From contig CAKSUT010000005.1 of NCBI GenBank assembly GCA_934502885.1, forward strand, positions 62,001-126,000: a stretch of 64,000 nt of DNA. Direction: 5' to 3'. The stretch's first letter is position 1; every line of letters starts with the position of its first letter. Below, piece after piece: positions 1 to 10,191 of the stretch. Under the pieces are notes generated by a model. That model was given only the letters and a program-made list of their open reading frames with translations, made no database searches and was not told the origin of the DNA. Position numbers and translations under genes: made by a program. This DNA comes from an uncultured Eubacteriales bacterium. GTDB lineage: Bacteria > Bacillota > Clostridia > Oscillospirales > CAG-382.

Positions 1-1
1 G

Positions 2-1591
2 TGGCTGAAAGCCGAGGATTACGACAACGCCGCATTTTCAGCGGCGGCGAAAATTTTGAAGTGTTCGGCATTTTTCGGGAGGCTTACAAATCCTAAGTTT
101 GCCGTATATAAAAAATCCGTCGATGCAAGAAAACGAAACGAGTTGCTTTTTGTGTACTCGGTAATGTTTGAATACGGCGCGGGTTTTCGGATAAAGAACG
201 ACGCCGCACTTGTTTCGGCGTGCGAAAAAGAGGGAATTGAAATTGTACCCAATTCCCCCTTTGACTTTCCCGAGGCGCATTCGGATTACCGTCCAGTGAT
301 AGTCGGTTTCGGTCCTTGCGGTATGTTTGCATCGCTTGTGCTTGCAAAGGCAGGACTGCGTCCGATTGTTCTCGAAAGGGGAGCGGATGTCGATACGCGC
401 CAAAAGGCTGTTGACGCATATTGGTCTAAAGGCGAGCTTGATACCGAAACGAACGTACAGTTCGGCGAGGGCGGAGCAGGGACGTTTTCCGACGGCAAGC
501 TCTTGACGAGAATAAACGATCCGCTCTGTGCTTTTGTCCTCGAAACATTCCATAAGCATGGGGCAAACGATGATATTCTTACAAACGCAAAGCCGCACAT
601 CGGCACGGATAAACTGAGACTTATAGTGAAGTCGATAAGGCGCGAAGCGGAAGCTTGCGGTGCCGAGATTCGTTTCAACACAAGACTTGACGGCTGTTCT
701 TTCGATTCGTCGGGAAGAATTGCCTCTCTTACTGTAAACGGCGAAAAGAATGCCGTATCTACAGACGCACTCTTTCTCTGTATGGGACACAGCGCGCGCG
801 ATACTTTCGGCAAGCTTTACTCAAACGGAATAGATATTGTTCCGAAACCGTTTTCGGTCGGCGTTAGAATAGAGCATTTGCAGTCGAAAATCGATGAGGC
901 TCTGTACGGCGAGAGCGTCGGACATCCTGCACTTCCGAAAGGGGAGTACGCATTGTCTCACAGAGACGGCGACAGGGCGGTTTACACATTTTGTATGTGT
1001 CCCGGCGGCACAGTCGTGGCGTCGTCGAGCGAGAAAGACGGCATTGTCACCAATGGTATGAGCTGTTACGCGCGCGACGGAATTAATGCGAACAGCGCCG
1101 TTGCTGTTTCGGTGGGACTTGACGATCTTGAACGACGTGACGATCCGTTCTCCGCAATGGATTTTCAGCGCAGAATAGAGGCAAGTGCCTTTGACCTTGC
1201 CCACGGCGGTGCGCCTGTCATGACGGTTGGCGATTTTCTCGGAAAAGGAGCGTCAGCCGGCATAAATGTAACACCCACATACACCGGCAGAACCGAGAAC
1301 CGCGATATCCGAAAAGTTTTCCCTCCGTTTGTTTCGGATATGCTTAAAGAGGGAATATTGAGGTTCGAGAAAAAAATCAGAGGTTTCTCCGATGCGGGAG
1401 CAATGCTTACGGCTCCCGAGACGAGAACGTCATCTCCCGTGCGAATGCCGCGCGGAGAGTTGAGAACCGCCGAAAAATATCCTTGCGTTTATCCGTGCGG
1501 CGAAGGCGCAGGATACGCAGGCGGAATTACAAGCGCCGCAGTTGACGGCATAAAAACGGCGCTTGCGTATATCGAGAACCTGAAACGGTAA
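2..1591 (+). CDS. FAD-dependent dehydrogenase, COG2509-type (5' partial)
   Basis: The frame is open to the left edge and contains no ATG start, so the true start lies upstream; only a few N-terminal residues should be missing, since the visible part is about 530 residues, close to the family's usual length. A dinucleotide-binding motif (VGFGPCGMFAS) lies near residue 100 of the visible frame, followed by LERG, the family-typical GEGGAGTFSDGKL segment, and a C-terminal PCGEGAGYAGGITSA flavin-contact motif. These identify the widespread 'uncharacterized FAD-dependent dehydrogenase' family of Firmicutes. Substrate and partner are unknown. It precedes the RseC-like gene by 25 bases and probably heads the same transcription unit. 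Confidence 0.85.
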   Translation, partial: WLKAEDYDNAAFSAAAKILKCSAFFGRLTNPKFAVYKKSVDARKRNELLFVYSVMFEYGAGFRIKNDAALVSACEKEGIEIVPNSPFDFPEAHSDYRPVIVGFGPCGMFASLVLAKAGLRPIVLERGADVDTRQKAVDAYWSKGELDTETNVQFGEGGAGTFSDGKLLTRINDPLCAFVLETFHKHGANDDILTNAKPHIGTDKLRLIVKSIRREAEACGAEIRFNTRLDGCSFDSSGRIASLTVNGEKNAVSTDALFLCMGHSARDTFGKLYSNGIDIVPKPFSVGVRIEHLQSKIDEALYGESVGHPALPKGEYALSHRDGDRAVYTFCMCPGGTVVASSSEKDGIVTNGMSCYARDGINANSAVAVSVGLDDLERRDDPFSAMDFQRRIEASAFDLAHGGAPVMTVGDFLGKGASAGINVTPTYTGRTENRDIRKVFPPFVSDMLKEGILRFEKKIRGFSDAGAMLTAPETRTSSPVRMPRGELRTAEKYPCVYPCGEGAGYAGGITSAAVDGIKTALAYIENLKR

Positions 1592-1616
1592 ATCCATTTT
1601 GAAAGTGGTGAAATGC

Positions 1617-2066
1617 ATGACGGGAAAAGGAAAAGTTATTGCGGTTGAGGGAAAAAACGCACTCATTCGCGTTATAAGAAAATCGGCGTGTGATGCCTGT
1701 GAGGGCAAGGCTGCGTGTGAAGGAAGCCTCATCGGCGAATGCTCGAAAAGCGCGGAGGTTACGGTACTTGCCGGAAACGCGGTCGGCGCGGAGATTGGAG
1801 ACGAGGTAGAGTATACCTCATCGACTGCCATGACTCTCGGAATTGCTTTTACGGTATTTATAGTACCGCTCCTTGTCGGATTTGTGTCATATTTTGTGAC
1901 GGACGCGCTTTGCGGCGAAAACCTTATTATGCCCTACGCCGTTTCGTTTGTACTTTTCGTACTGTCGTGCTTGGGGCTGTTTTTCGGTATAGACCGCGCC
2001 TTGCGAGGCAAAATAAAGACCAATGTTTCAAAAATTCTCTACAGTGAAAGCGAGCGTAATATATGA
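1617..2066 (+). CDS. RseC/MucC-like membrane protein
   Basis: About 149 residues. The N-terminal half carries a cysteine cluster (CDACEGKAAC) after a beta-rich GKVIAVEGKNALI segment. The C-terminal half has two hydrophobic membrane segments. This arrangement matches the SoxR-reducing-system/RseC family, which in some bacteria accompanies Rnf or sigma-E regulation. An in-frame TTG lies at 1599, but ATG 1617 has a GGTGA ribosome site just upstream and the conserved region starts there, so I chose 1617. The stop overlaps the recJ start (ATGA), indicating translational coupling. The physiological role here is not known; a redox function at the membrane is inferred from the cysteines. Confidence 0.75.
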   Translation: MTGKGKVIAVEGKNALIRVIRKSACDACEGKAACEGSLIGECSKSAEVTVLAGNAVGAEIGDEVEYTSSTAMTLGIAFTVFIVPLLVGFVSYFVTDALCGENLIMPYAVSFVLFVLSCLGLFFGIDRALRGKIKTNVSKILYSESERNI

Positions 2067-4180
2067 GTATCAATGTCGGGGCGAGCAAATGGAATACCGC
2101 CCGACCGGACACCGAGAAGGTTGCGATGCTTCGCAACTCATTAAAGATATCGAGGCTTGCGGCGATACCGCTTGTAAACCGTGATTACGACACCTACGAA
2201 AAAGCTGAGGAGTTTTTGTCGGCGGCAAGCGCGACACTTCACGATCCGTTTCTGTTCGACGGCATGAAAGAAGCGACCGATCGTTTTAACCGAGCAATAG
2301 CCGAAAACGAGAAAATATGCGTCTACGGCGACTATGACGTTGACGGAATAACCTCAACTGCGCTTATCTGCAAGTACCTTCAATACAGAAACTTCGATAA
2401 TTTTCTCTACTATATTCCCGAGCGCCTCTCCGAGGGATACGGAATGAATGCAGCCGCAGTGGAGAAAATAGCTTCTCTCGGCGTAAATCTTATAATCACC
2501 GTTGACAACGGCGTCAGCGCGGCGACGGAAATTGCGCGTGCGGCGGAGCTTGGCATGGACGTAATTGTCACAGACCACCACGAATGCAGAAGCGAGATTC
2601 CCGATTGCGTTGCGGTGATAAACCCGAAGCGACCCGGGTGCGGTTATCCGTTTATGCACCTTGCCGGAGTCGGCGTTGCCTATAAATTCGTATGCGCCGC
2701 AAACACCGGACTTCCTCCGCTTCCGGAGTATTTTCTTGAGCTTGCGGCTATCGGCACAATTGCCGATATGATGCCGCTTTGCGGAGAAAACAGAACCCTT
2801 GCCGCCAAAGGGCTTGCGGTTATGAATACAAACCCGTGCGCCGGTGTCGCGGCAATAATGAGAGCAAGTGCTGCAGAAAAGGGCAAAACCGCGCCGAAAG
2901 CGGACTCGTCGTTCATTGGCTTTGTTCTTGCACCGAGAATCAATGCCGCCGGAAGAATAGGCGACGTTGCGGACGCGGTAGCACTCCTTACCACCGAAAA
3001 CGAAGATGAAGCGGCGCACCTTACCGACAGGCTCTGCACGCTCAATAACAAAAGGCAGTACATTGAGGGAGCGATTTTCGCCGAAGCGTGCGGAATAATA
3101 GAGAAAACGCACGATTTTGCACATGACAAGGTGATCGTCGTTGAACATAAAGGCTGGAATCACGGCGTCGTGGGAATTGTTTCATCGAAAATCACCGAGA
3201 AATACAAGCTTCCGTCTATTCTCATCTCGGTTGAGGACAGCGAGGGAAAAGGCTCGGCGAGAAGTGTTCCCGGATTTAACATAAATGAGGCAATATCCGA
3301 GTGCAGAAGTCTTGTGACTCGCTTCGGCGGACATGAACTTGCGGCTGGGCTCACGCTTCCCGAGGAAAACATCGGGGCATTCAGAAAAGCCGTTAACGAT
3401 TTTGCGCGGGACCGCATTTCAAGTGATATGCTCGTTAAGAGCTTCGACATAGAATCAGAGCTTTTTCAATCGGACGTTTACGATAAAAGCGTTGAAGAGC
3501 TTTCGTTGCTTGAGCCATACGGAAACGGAAATACCGTACCGTTATTCTCTTTTTCGGATGCGGAGATTACGGATATTACGCCGATCGGACAGAATAAACA
3601 CCTGAAGCTAATCTTGCGAAAGCAGGAGAGAAACTTCACGGCTCTCCTTTTCGGCACGGGACCGGATGATTTTCTTCTTGAACGAGGAGACCTTGCCGAT
3701 TTTGCTTTCAGCTTTGATATTAACAATTTTGCCGGGCGCAGAACAATTCAGCTCATTGTCAGGGACATACGTCCGTGCGCTAAGGTGCGGAATATGCTTC
3801 ACGATGCACGGCGTGCCTTTGATAAAGGTGTTTCGGGTACGGAATGCAGAATGTCCGCAGTGCCGAGCATACATATAATGCGTGAATTTTACAAATACCT
3901 AAGAGCGAATGAAGGACGTTTCAACACCGGCGTTAACCTTTGGCTTTTCGCACGAAGCTTTCTCGGAGAGTATTCACGCACGGAGGAGCGCGGAGTCACG
4001 GAGCTTCCGTATGAGATATACCTTTATATGTTCGAGGTGTTCAAAGGACTCGGACTTGCCGAGTACCGCATAGATGACTGCGCGACGGTTTCGTATTCGC
4101 TGAATAAGGGCGTCGGGAAAGTTGATATTGAAAGCTCACCGGTTCTTAAAACGCTGAAAGCCTGCGCGTATATACAGTAG
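2063..4180 (+). CDS. recJ: Single-stranded-DNA-specific exonuclease RecJ
   Basis: A 705-residue DHH-family 5'-3' exonuclease acting on single-stranded DNA in recombination and mismatch repair. The DHH domain shows the metal-binding motifs GDYDVDG (about residue 88), VTDHH (about 168) and VDNG. The DHHA1 domain carries FGGHELAAGL near residue 420, with GSARSVPGFN just before it. A C-terminal OB/RecJ-C region follows (about 460-570), then a further 130 residues without an obvious motif. The length is slightly shorter than Bacillus RecJ. It overlaps the upstream RseC-like gene by four bases. In many Firmicutes recJ precedes rel, as here. Confidence 0.95.
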   Translation: MSINVGASKWNTARPDTEKVAMLRNSLKISRLAAIPLVNRDYDTYEKAEEFLSAASATLHDPFLFDGMKEATDRFNRAIAENEKICVYGDYDVDGITSTALICKYLQYRNFDNFLYYIPERLSEGYGMNAAAVEKIASLGVNLIITVDNGVSAATEIARAAELGMDVIVTDHHECRSEIPDCVAVINPKRPGCGYPFMHLAGVGVAYKFVCAANTGLPPLPEYFLELAAIGTIADMMPLCGENRTLAAKGLAVMNTNPCAGVAAIMRASAAEKGKTAPKADSSFIGFVLAPRINAAGRIGDVADAVALLTTENEDEAAHLTDRLCTLNNKRQYIEGAIFAEACGIIEKTHDFAHDKVIVVEHKGWNHGVVGIVSSKITEKYKLPSILISVEDSEGKGSARSVPGFNINEAISECRSLVTRFGGHELAAGLTLPEENIGAFRKAVNDFARDRISSDMLVKSFDIESELFQSDVYDKSVEELSLLEPYGNGNTVPLFSFSDAEITDITPIGQNKHLKLILRKQERNFTALLFGTGPDDFLLERGDLADFAFSFDINNFAGRRTIQLIVRDIRPCAKVRNMLHDARRAFDKGVSGTECRMSAVPSIHIMREFYKYLRANEGRFNTGVNLWLFARSFLGEYSRTEERGVTELPYEIYLYMFEVFKGLGLAEYRIDDCATVSYSLNKGVGKVDIESSPVLKTLKACAYIQ

Positions 4181-4212
4181 TACTTTTTCTATTCCGAAGG
4201 AAGGAACAAGAT

Positions 4213-6456
4213 ATGGAGCACGATTACAGAAAAACATTATTCGACAGTCTTAAGGAGACCGGACTCCCTTACAATTTTGAAAAGATCGACAAGGCGTTTG
4301 AGTATGCCTCCCAAATGCACGAGGGACAGATGCGAAAATCCGGTGAGCCGTATATCTGCCACCCCGTTGCGGTTGCCTGCATAGTTTCGCAGCTTGGACT
4401 TGATACGGACGCCGTTTGCGCTGCACTTCTTCACGATGTGCTTGAGGACTGCAAAGATAAGGTTGATATCGAGTATATTCGCAAAAACTTCGGCGAAGAC
4501 GTCGTTGAAATGGTCGAAGGACTTACGAAGTTTACGGATATTCATTTTGAAGAAAAAGAGGACGAAAGCATTGAGAATCTGCGCAAGATGTTCCTTGCAA
4601 TGTCAAAGGATATCCGCGTTATATTCATAAAGCTTGCCGACAGACTTCACAATATGCGCACACTGAGCGCAAAGCCTGCCGACAGACAGCGTTCCATCGC
4701 GCTTGAAACGATGCACGTCTATGCGCCTCTCGCGCACCGTCTCGGTATACAAAAAATTAAGACAGAGCTTGAAAATCTCGCGCTTCTGTATCTTGACCCT
4801 ATCGGCTACAACGAGGTAAAAGAGGATATCGAACACAGATACGGCGAAAACAAGGATTTTCTCGATATCGCGCAGAAGAAGATTTCCGACAAGCTCACCG
4901 AGGTTGGCATAAAGTTCGAGATGAGCGGACGTGTAAAGTCGATTTACAGCATCTACAAAAAGATGTACAACCAAAACAAGAGCTTCGACGAGATATATGA
5001 TTTCTACGCCATAAGAGTAATTGTAGATACCGAACTTGACTGCTACGCAACTCTTGGAGTCATACATGAGATGTTCAACCTCATTCCCGGCAGATTCAAA
5101 GACTACATTTCAACGCCGAAGCCGAATATGTACCGCTCACTCCATACAACTGTTATAGGAAAACATGGTATTCCGTTCGAGGTTCAGATAAGAACACATG
5201 AAATGCACGAAATAGCTGAGTATGGTATTGCGGCGCACTGGAAGTATAAGTCGGGAGACGCCGACAAGGAAAATATTGCTCAAAAGCTTCACTGGATAAA
5301 GACACTCCTCGAAACGGAAAAAGACCCAGGAGACGCAGAGGAATTTCTTCGTCCGCTGAAAATCGATATCTTCGAGGATGAGACCTTTGTGTTCACGCCG
5401 AAAGGCGATGTTGTAAATCTGCCTACGGGAGCAACGCCGATTGATTTTGCATACTCCATACACACCGCTGTCGGAAACAGTATGGTGGGTGCAAAGGTTA
5501 ACGGCATGATCGTACCTATTGATACTCCTCTCGAGACGGGACAGATAGTGGAGGTAATAACGTCGTCCTCGTCAAAAGGTCCGAGCAGAGACTGGCTCAA
5601 AATTGTAAAGACCGGCGAAGCGAAGAACAAGATACGCCAGTGGTTCAAGAAAGAAAAGCGTTCTGAAAATATCGTCGAAGGTAAAAATGAGATAGACCGT
5701 GAGTTTAAAAAGTACGGCAGAGCCTACACCGAAGCGCAGCGAAACGAGGTCGCGGCAAACGTCGCAAAGAGAATGGGCGTGCTTGACGCGGACGATTTCT
5801 ACAACAATATCGGCTACGGCGGACTTTCGGTTGCAAAGATTTCGGGTCGTCTCAAGGACGAATTTGACAGAATAGTAAAACCCGAGGTAAACGAGGTTCA
5901 GCAAAAGCAGATTGAAGCGGCGGCGGCGGAACGTCAGCGCGCGGCGGATGCACGCCGTAAAAAAGCCCGTGAGAAAGACGCAACGCAGAGCGTAATCGTT
6001 GACAGTATAGACAACTGTCAGGTAAGATTCGCAAAATGTTGCAATCCGCTTCCCGGCGACAGCATTATAGGCTTTGTCACAAGAGGCTTCGGCGTCTCCG
6101 TACACAAATATGATTGTCCGAATGCGAAAGCCGGTCTTCTGAAAGAGGACGAAAAAGACAGATGGGTGAGCGTTCGCTGGTCAAGACGTTCTCTCGAAAC
6201 CTCCTCCGGCGGACTCGGATTTGAGGCTCTCTTGCAGGTTTACGCAAATAACAACCTCAAGATTATTGCTGATATCTCCAATATGTTCAACGAAATACGC
6301 ATTCCCGTTCATTCCATGAATACAAAAACAACGGGCAAGGACGCGCTTCTCATCAACCTTACAATCACCGCTAAAAATACGGAACACGTGAAAAGCATAG
6401 TATCAAGCATAAAGAAGATCCCGGGAGTTATAGACGTAACGAGAGGATTTTCCTAA
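4213..6456 (+). CDS. rel: Bifunctional (p)ppGpp synthetase/hydrolase Rel
   Basis: A 747-residue long RSH protein controlling the stringent response. The order is: HD hydrolase domain with HDVLED near residue 74; synthetase domain with RVKSIYSIYKKM, then RFKDY near 294 and YRSLHTT near 306; TGS domain from about 386; and a C-terminal ACT domain from about 666. RFKD in the synthetase is the variant found in bifunctional Rel/SpoT rather than the EFDD type of synthetase-only RelA, and the HD residues are intact, so both activities are expected. A good ribosome site (AAGGAAGG) precedes the ATG. The dtd gene follows after 17 bases, a common Firmicute pair. Confidence 0.96.
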   Translation: MEHDYRKTLFDSLKETGLPYNFEKIDKAFEYASQMHEGQMRKSGEPYICHPVAVACIVSQLGLDTDAVCAALLHDVLEDCKDKVDIEYIRKNFGEDVVEMVEGLTKFTDIHFEEKEDESIENLRKMFLAMSKDIRVIFIKLADRLHNMRTLSAKPADRQRSIALETMHVYAPLAHRLGIQKIKTELENLALLYLDPIGYNEVKEDIEHRYGENKDFLDIAQKKISDKLTEVGIKFEMSGRVKSIYSIYKKMYNQNKSFDEIYDFYAIRVIVDTELDCYATLGVIHEMFNLIPGRFKDYISTPKPNMYRSLHTTVIGKHGIPFEVQIRTHEMHEIAEYGIAAHWKYKSGDADKENIAQKLHWIKTLLETEKDPGDAEEFLRPLKIDIFEDETFVFTPKGDVVNLPTGATPIDFAYSIHTAVGNSMVGAKVNGMIVPIDTPLETGQIVEVITSSSSKGPSRDWLKIVKTGEAKNKIRQWFKKEKRSENIVEGKNEIDREFKKYGRAYTEAQRNEVAANVAKRMGVLDADDFYNNIGYGGLSVAKISGRLKDEFDRIVKPEVNEVQQKQIEAAAAERQRAADARRKKAREKDATQSVIVDSIDNCQVRFAKCCNPLPGDSIIGFVTRGFGVSVHKYDCPNAKAGLLKEDEKDRWVSVRWSRRSLETSSGGLGFEALLQVYANNNLKIIADISNMFNEIRIPVHSMNTKTTGKDALLINLTITAKNTEHVKSIVSSIKKIPGVIDVTRGFS

Positions 6457-6473
6457 GTAAAAGGAGGGGCGGT

Positions 6474-6956
6474 ATGACCGCAGTTGTTCAGAGAGTTCTT
6501 TCATCAAGCCTTATTGCAAACGGCGTACAGTTTTCCGAATGCGGAAAAGGCTTCCTTGTTCTTGTAGGCGTGCGAGAGGGTGATACTCCCGAGGATATCG
6601 ACTACGTCTGCGACAAAATTGCAAAGCTTCGTGTTTTTGAAGATGAAAACGGCAAAATGAATCTTTCGCTCGTTCAGCTCAAGGAAAAGGGCGAGGATGT
6701 GAGCGTTATGGCCGTGTCGCAGTTTACACTGTGCGCCGACTGTTCGCACGGCAACAGACCCGATTTTTTTGCCGCAATGAAGCCTGAAGGTGCAAAACCG
6801 CTGTATGAGCGGTTTGTCGAAAGAATGAGAAACGTCCACGGCATAAATACCGTAACAGGCGTTTTCGGCGCGGATATGCTCATAACACTAAAGAACGACG
6901 GCCCCGTTACGATAATAATCGACAGTAATGATGCGAAAAAGAAAAACAAAAACTGA
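6474..6956 (+). CDS. dtd: D-aminoacyl-tRNA deacylase
   Basis: A 160-residue proofreading enzyme that hydrolyses D-aminoacyl-tRNA and mischarged glycyl-tRNA. The SQFTL active-site motif sits near residue 81 and the cross-subunit Gly-Pro motif (GPVTIIIDS) near 143, both family hallmarks. A strong AGGAGGGG ribosome site precedes the ATG. It follows rel closely and is probably cotranscribed with it, as in many Firmicutes. Confidence 0.95.
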   Translation: MTAVVQRVLSSSLIANGVQFSECGKGFLVLVGVREGDTPEDIDYVCDKIAKLRVFEDENGKMNLSLVQLKEKGEDVSVMAVSQFTLCADCSHGNRPDFFAAMKPEGAKPLYERFVERMRNVHGINTVTGVFGADMLITLKNDGPVTIIIDSNDAKKKNKN

Positions 6957-6971
6957 GGGTGAACACGGCGA

Positions 6972-8474
6972 ATGAAGATAAACCTTTTTTGCGACGGTGC
7001 CGTCATAAATGAAAACAGCATAAGGAATATGGTTCTGCTGTACTACCCGTGCGAAACTTTTTCAGAAAAAGAGACAGGCGCTGACGATTCGGACAGTCTT
7101 ACTGTGAAGCTTTCGCGTCTCGGCGACGGTACTCTTGAGGCTGAGGTCACACTTCAAAAAGACGGTACGGAGTACTTTTCACGCGAACGTGAAGCAGACA
7201 TCTCCGAAAAGCTCGGCATTTTCGGAATGGAGAAAACACTTGTCGGCAGAGCCTTTCTGAAATGCGCGGAAAAGGCGTTCGAACGCATTCCTCCGTTCGG
7301 AATACTTTCCGGCGTGAGACCTGCGAAGCTTGTTTTGCCCTATGTTGACGGCACTTCACGCGATTTCGATAAACTTGTCAGAGTGTTTCACGATACATAT
7401 CTCACCTCCGAGGAAAAAGCGAGACTTATCTGCACGGTCGCATCGCGTGAAAAGAAGCTTATGAACGATCTTCCGAAAAAATCCGCGAGCCTTTATATAT
7501 CTGTTCCGTTTTGTCCGACAAGGTGCAAGTACTGCTCTTTCGTTTCTGTTTCCACAAAGAGACTGCTTTCTATGATGCCGGATTATGTTGAAAAAGTGAC
7601 GGCGGAGATTGAAAAGCTTTCTCTTTTGATAAAGCACCTTGACATACCGATTATTTCGGTTTATGTCGGCGGCGGAACTCCGTCAATACTCACCGAAGAG
7701 CAAAGCGCACGTCTTCTCGAAACAGTGAACGTGAGTTTTGATCTTTCTCATCTGCGTGAATTTACATACGAAGCCGGTCGTCCCGATACAGTAACGGAGG
7801 GAAAGCTCCGTGTGCTTCGCAATTACGGCGTTGACCGTGTGAGCATAAATACGCAGACCGCAAACGATGAGGTTCTTCGCGGAGTCGGAAGAATGCATAC
7901 CTTCGGCGACTATCTCGAAGCAATGGAGAAAGCACGCAAAGTCGGCTTCAAGACGGTGAACACCGACCTTATTGCGGGACTTCCCGGCGAGAGCGTCGAG
8001 AGCTTTTGCGAAAGCGTTAAAAAGGTAATAGACGCGAAGCCGGAGAATATAACCGTGCATTCGCTTTCCATGAAGCGTTCTTCGGAGTACAAGACCGGCA
8101 AATCTTTCGAGTTTACCGAGAAAACTCTGCTTGCATCGGATATGCTTTCGTTCGCCGAGAACACGCTGTCGTCTTTCGGATATTCTCCGTACTACATATA
8201 CAGGCAGAAGAATACTGTCGGCAATCTCGAAAACGTCGGATTTTCTCTCGACGGTCACGACGGCATATACAACATCTGTATGATGGAAGAGCTTCACAGC
8301 GTTTTTTCTGTAGGCGCAGGAGCGGTTACAAAGCTTGTTTCTCCCGATTCTTCGCATATTGAAAGACTCTTTAATCATAAATATCCGTATGAGTATCTTT
8401 CGGACGACGAAAGATTTAAGAGTAAGGATACGGAGAAAGCGACAGAGAAGTTTTACGCCGAATATTTCGGCTGA
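6972..8474 (+). CDS. hemZ: Coproporphyrinogen dehydrogenase HemZ-type radical SAM protein
   Basis: A 500-residue radical SAM protein. The cluster motif CPTRCKYCSF lies near residue 180, with tyrosine-linked FVS after it as in HemN/HemZ proteins. YVGGGTPS, a typical HemN-family strand, follows near residue 235. A roughly 170-residue N-terminal domain without a cluster is characteristic of HemZ. By family it would oxidise coproporphyrinogen III anaerobically, but no other haem gene is in the window and many HemN relatives have other substrates (haem transfer, methyl transfer), so the reaction is uncertain. It lies between dtd and the MOP flippase, all close together. Confidence 0.85.
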   Translation: MKINLFCDGAVINENSIRNMVLLYYPCETFSEKETGADDSDSLTVKLSRLGDGTLEAEVTLQKDGTEYFSREREADISEKLGIFGMEKTLVGRAFLKCAEKAFERIPPFGILSGVRPAKLVLPYVDGTSRDFDKLVRVFHDTYLTSEEKARLICTVASREKKLMNDLPKKSASLYISVPFCPTRCKYCSFVSVSTKRLLSMMPDYVEKVTAEIEKLSLLIKHLDIPIISVYVGGGTPSILTEEQSARLLETVNVSFDLSHLREFTYEAGRPDTVTEGKLRVLRNYGVDRVSINTQTANDEVLRGVGRMHTFGDYLEAMEKARKVGFKTVNTDLIAGLPGESVESFCESVKKVIDAKPENITVHSLSMKRSSEYKTGKSFEFTEKTLLASDMLSFAENTLSSFGYSPYYIYRQKNTVGNLENVGFSLDGHDGIYNICMMEELHSVFSVGAGAVTKLVSPDSSHIERLFNHKYPYEYLSDDERFKSKDTEKATEKFYAEYFG

Positions 8475-8496
8475 TTTCAGTAGAGAGGTGATTATA

Positions 8497-10155
8497 TTGT
8501 CGGAAAAAGCAAACATCAAAAAGCAGAACTTTGTCCTCGGTGCGATGATACTTATGATATCTAATCTTGCCGTCAAGGTCATAGGCGCAATATTCAAAAT
8601 TCCGCTCATGAACATAATACACGCCGAGGGTATGGCATACTTCAATGCGGCGTATTACGTTTATGTAATGTTTTATCAGATATCGACCGCCGGTCTTCCC
8701 GTCGCGATTTCGCGAATGGTTGCGACCGCAAACGCAAAAGGGGACAGGAGAGAGGCAAATAAGGTTTTCCGCATTGCTCTCGCTCTTTTCTTTGTAATAG
8801 GAATTGTCGGAACGACGGTCATGATAGCACTTGCAAAGAGCTTTTCACGTCAGGCTCAGCTTGACAATGCCGTCTATTGCATGATTGCCATTGCGCCCAC
8901 GGTTTTCTTTATCTGTATTTCCTCGGCGTACAGAGGCTTTTTCCAGGGAATGCAGAATATGATTCCTACCGCCGTTTCGCAGGTCATAGAAGCGGTCGGA
9001 AAGCTTTCTGTCGGAATAGCGGCGGCACTCTATTCTACAAGTATCGGTGAGAAAATACACATCACCGCGGCATGGGTTATTGTCGGCGTCACGATAGGCG
9101 TCGCGCTCAGCACCGTTTACATAATGATATACAAGGCAATGTATAATAACGCGGTAAAGGAAACGGTGCCGAGTATAGAAAGCACCACAGGTACAAAGAA
9201 AACAGGAGAGCTTCTTCGTGAGCTTATAATAATCGCAATACCGATTGCCGTAAGCGCCGCAATAATGTCGCTTCCAAACAATATCGATACCTTCTTGAAA
9301 CCGCTTCTCGGCAACTGCGGATACTCGCGCGAAGCGGCAACAAAGGTGTACGGCGCATATACCGGAATGTCCATATCGCTCTTCAATATGCCGCCGACTC
9401 TCGTATATCCCTTCGGCATTAGTATAATCCCCGTTCTTGCCGCCGCATACGCCGCAAAGAATATGACAAAGGCGCACAAAACGACAGAGGCGGCGTTCAG
9501 AATGGCGGCAATTATCTCTCTTCCTTGTTCTGTCGGAATGTCGGTCCTTGCACGCCCCATAATTACGGCTGTTTTCCCCGGTGCGAGCGGAGAGGTGATA
9601 ATTCCCGGTGAGCTTATCTCGGCAGATGTCGGTGAAAGAACGCTTTCGATAATGTCAATTGCCATATTCGCAATATCGCTGATAGCAATTACCAACTCCG
9701 TTCTTCAGGCATGGCACCGTGAATACATGGCGATAGTCGCAACAGGCGCAGGTGTTGCCGCAAAGCTTGTTTCGGCGTATATACTTCTCCCGATTCCCGG
9801 TATTGCCGAGCGCGGCTTCGCGATAAGCACCGCAATATGCTATTTTACGATACTTGCGGTTAATACGGCGTTTATAATAAAGTATACCGGCTATGTACCG
9901 AAGATTTCTCGTGTCTTCTTAAAGCCTTTTATCGCCGCCGCCGCTTGCGGTATTGTCGCGGCTGTTGTCTATAACCTTGCTTCGCTAAAGGCAGGCAACC
10001 TCATCTCAACCGCGGTTGCAATCTGCGCCGCAGGAGTAGTATATCTCGGCGGCATGGGAATAATGAAGGGCTTTGTCGAAGAGGATATACTCCTTATGCC
10101 CAAAGGCGAAAAGATTTGCAGAATACTCAAGAAACTCAAGGTTCTCGCTTCCTGA
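8497..10155 (+). CDS. MOP-superfamily polysaccharide/lipid flippase (SpoVB/YabM-like)
   Basis: About 552 residues with some 14 hydrophobic segments, matching the oligosaccharidyl-lipid/polysaccharide exporter family of SpoVB, YabM and MurJ. A longer frame begins at 8335 inside hemZ, but the family-like sequence begins at TTG 8497, which has an AGAGAGGTGA ribosome site at the right distance; I chose that start. It should move lipid-linked sugar precursors across the membrane. Its position directly before mazG reproduces the Bacillus order yabM-yabN, so it is probably the YabM equivalent. Which precursor it moves cannot be told from sequence. Confidence 0.88.
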   Translation: MSEKANIKKQNFVLGAMILMISNLAVKVIGAIFKIPLMNIIHAEGMAYFNAAYYVYVMFYQISTAGLPVAISRMVATANAKGDRREANKVFRIALALFFVIGIVGTTVMIALAKSFSRQAQLDNAVYCMIAIAPTVFFICISSAYRGFFQGMQNMIPTAVSQVIEAVGKLSVGIAAALYSTSIGEKIHITAAWVIVGVTIGVALSTVYIMIYKAMYNNAVKETVPSIESTTGTKKTGELLRELIIIAIPIAVSAAIMSLPNNIDTFLKPLLGNCGYSREAATKVYGAYTGMSISLFNMPPTLVYPFGISIIPVLAAAYAAKNMTKAHKTTEAAFRMAAIISLPCSVGMSVLARPIITAVFPGASGEVIIPGELISADVGERTLSIMSIAIFAISLIAITNSVLQAWHREYMAIVATGAGVAAKLVSAYILLPIPGIAERGFAISTAICYFTILAVNTAFIIKYTGYVPKISRVFLKPFIAAAACGIVAAVVYNLASLKAGNLISTAVAICAAGVVYLGGMGIMKGFVEEDILLMPKGEKICRILKKLKVLAS

Positions 10156-10191
10156 CGGGAAACGGAAGAACACTAAGGAAGGGATATTATA

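Noticed and set aside
7683..8645. 320-residue frame antisense to hemZ
   Set aside because: Antisense to a clear radical SAM gene and its flippase neighbour; no ribosome site or family match.
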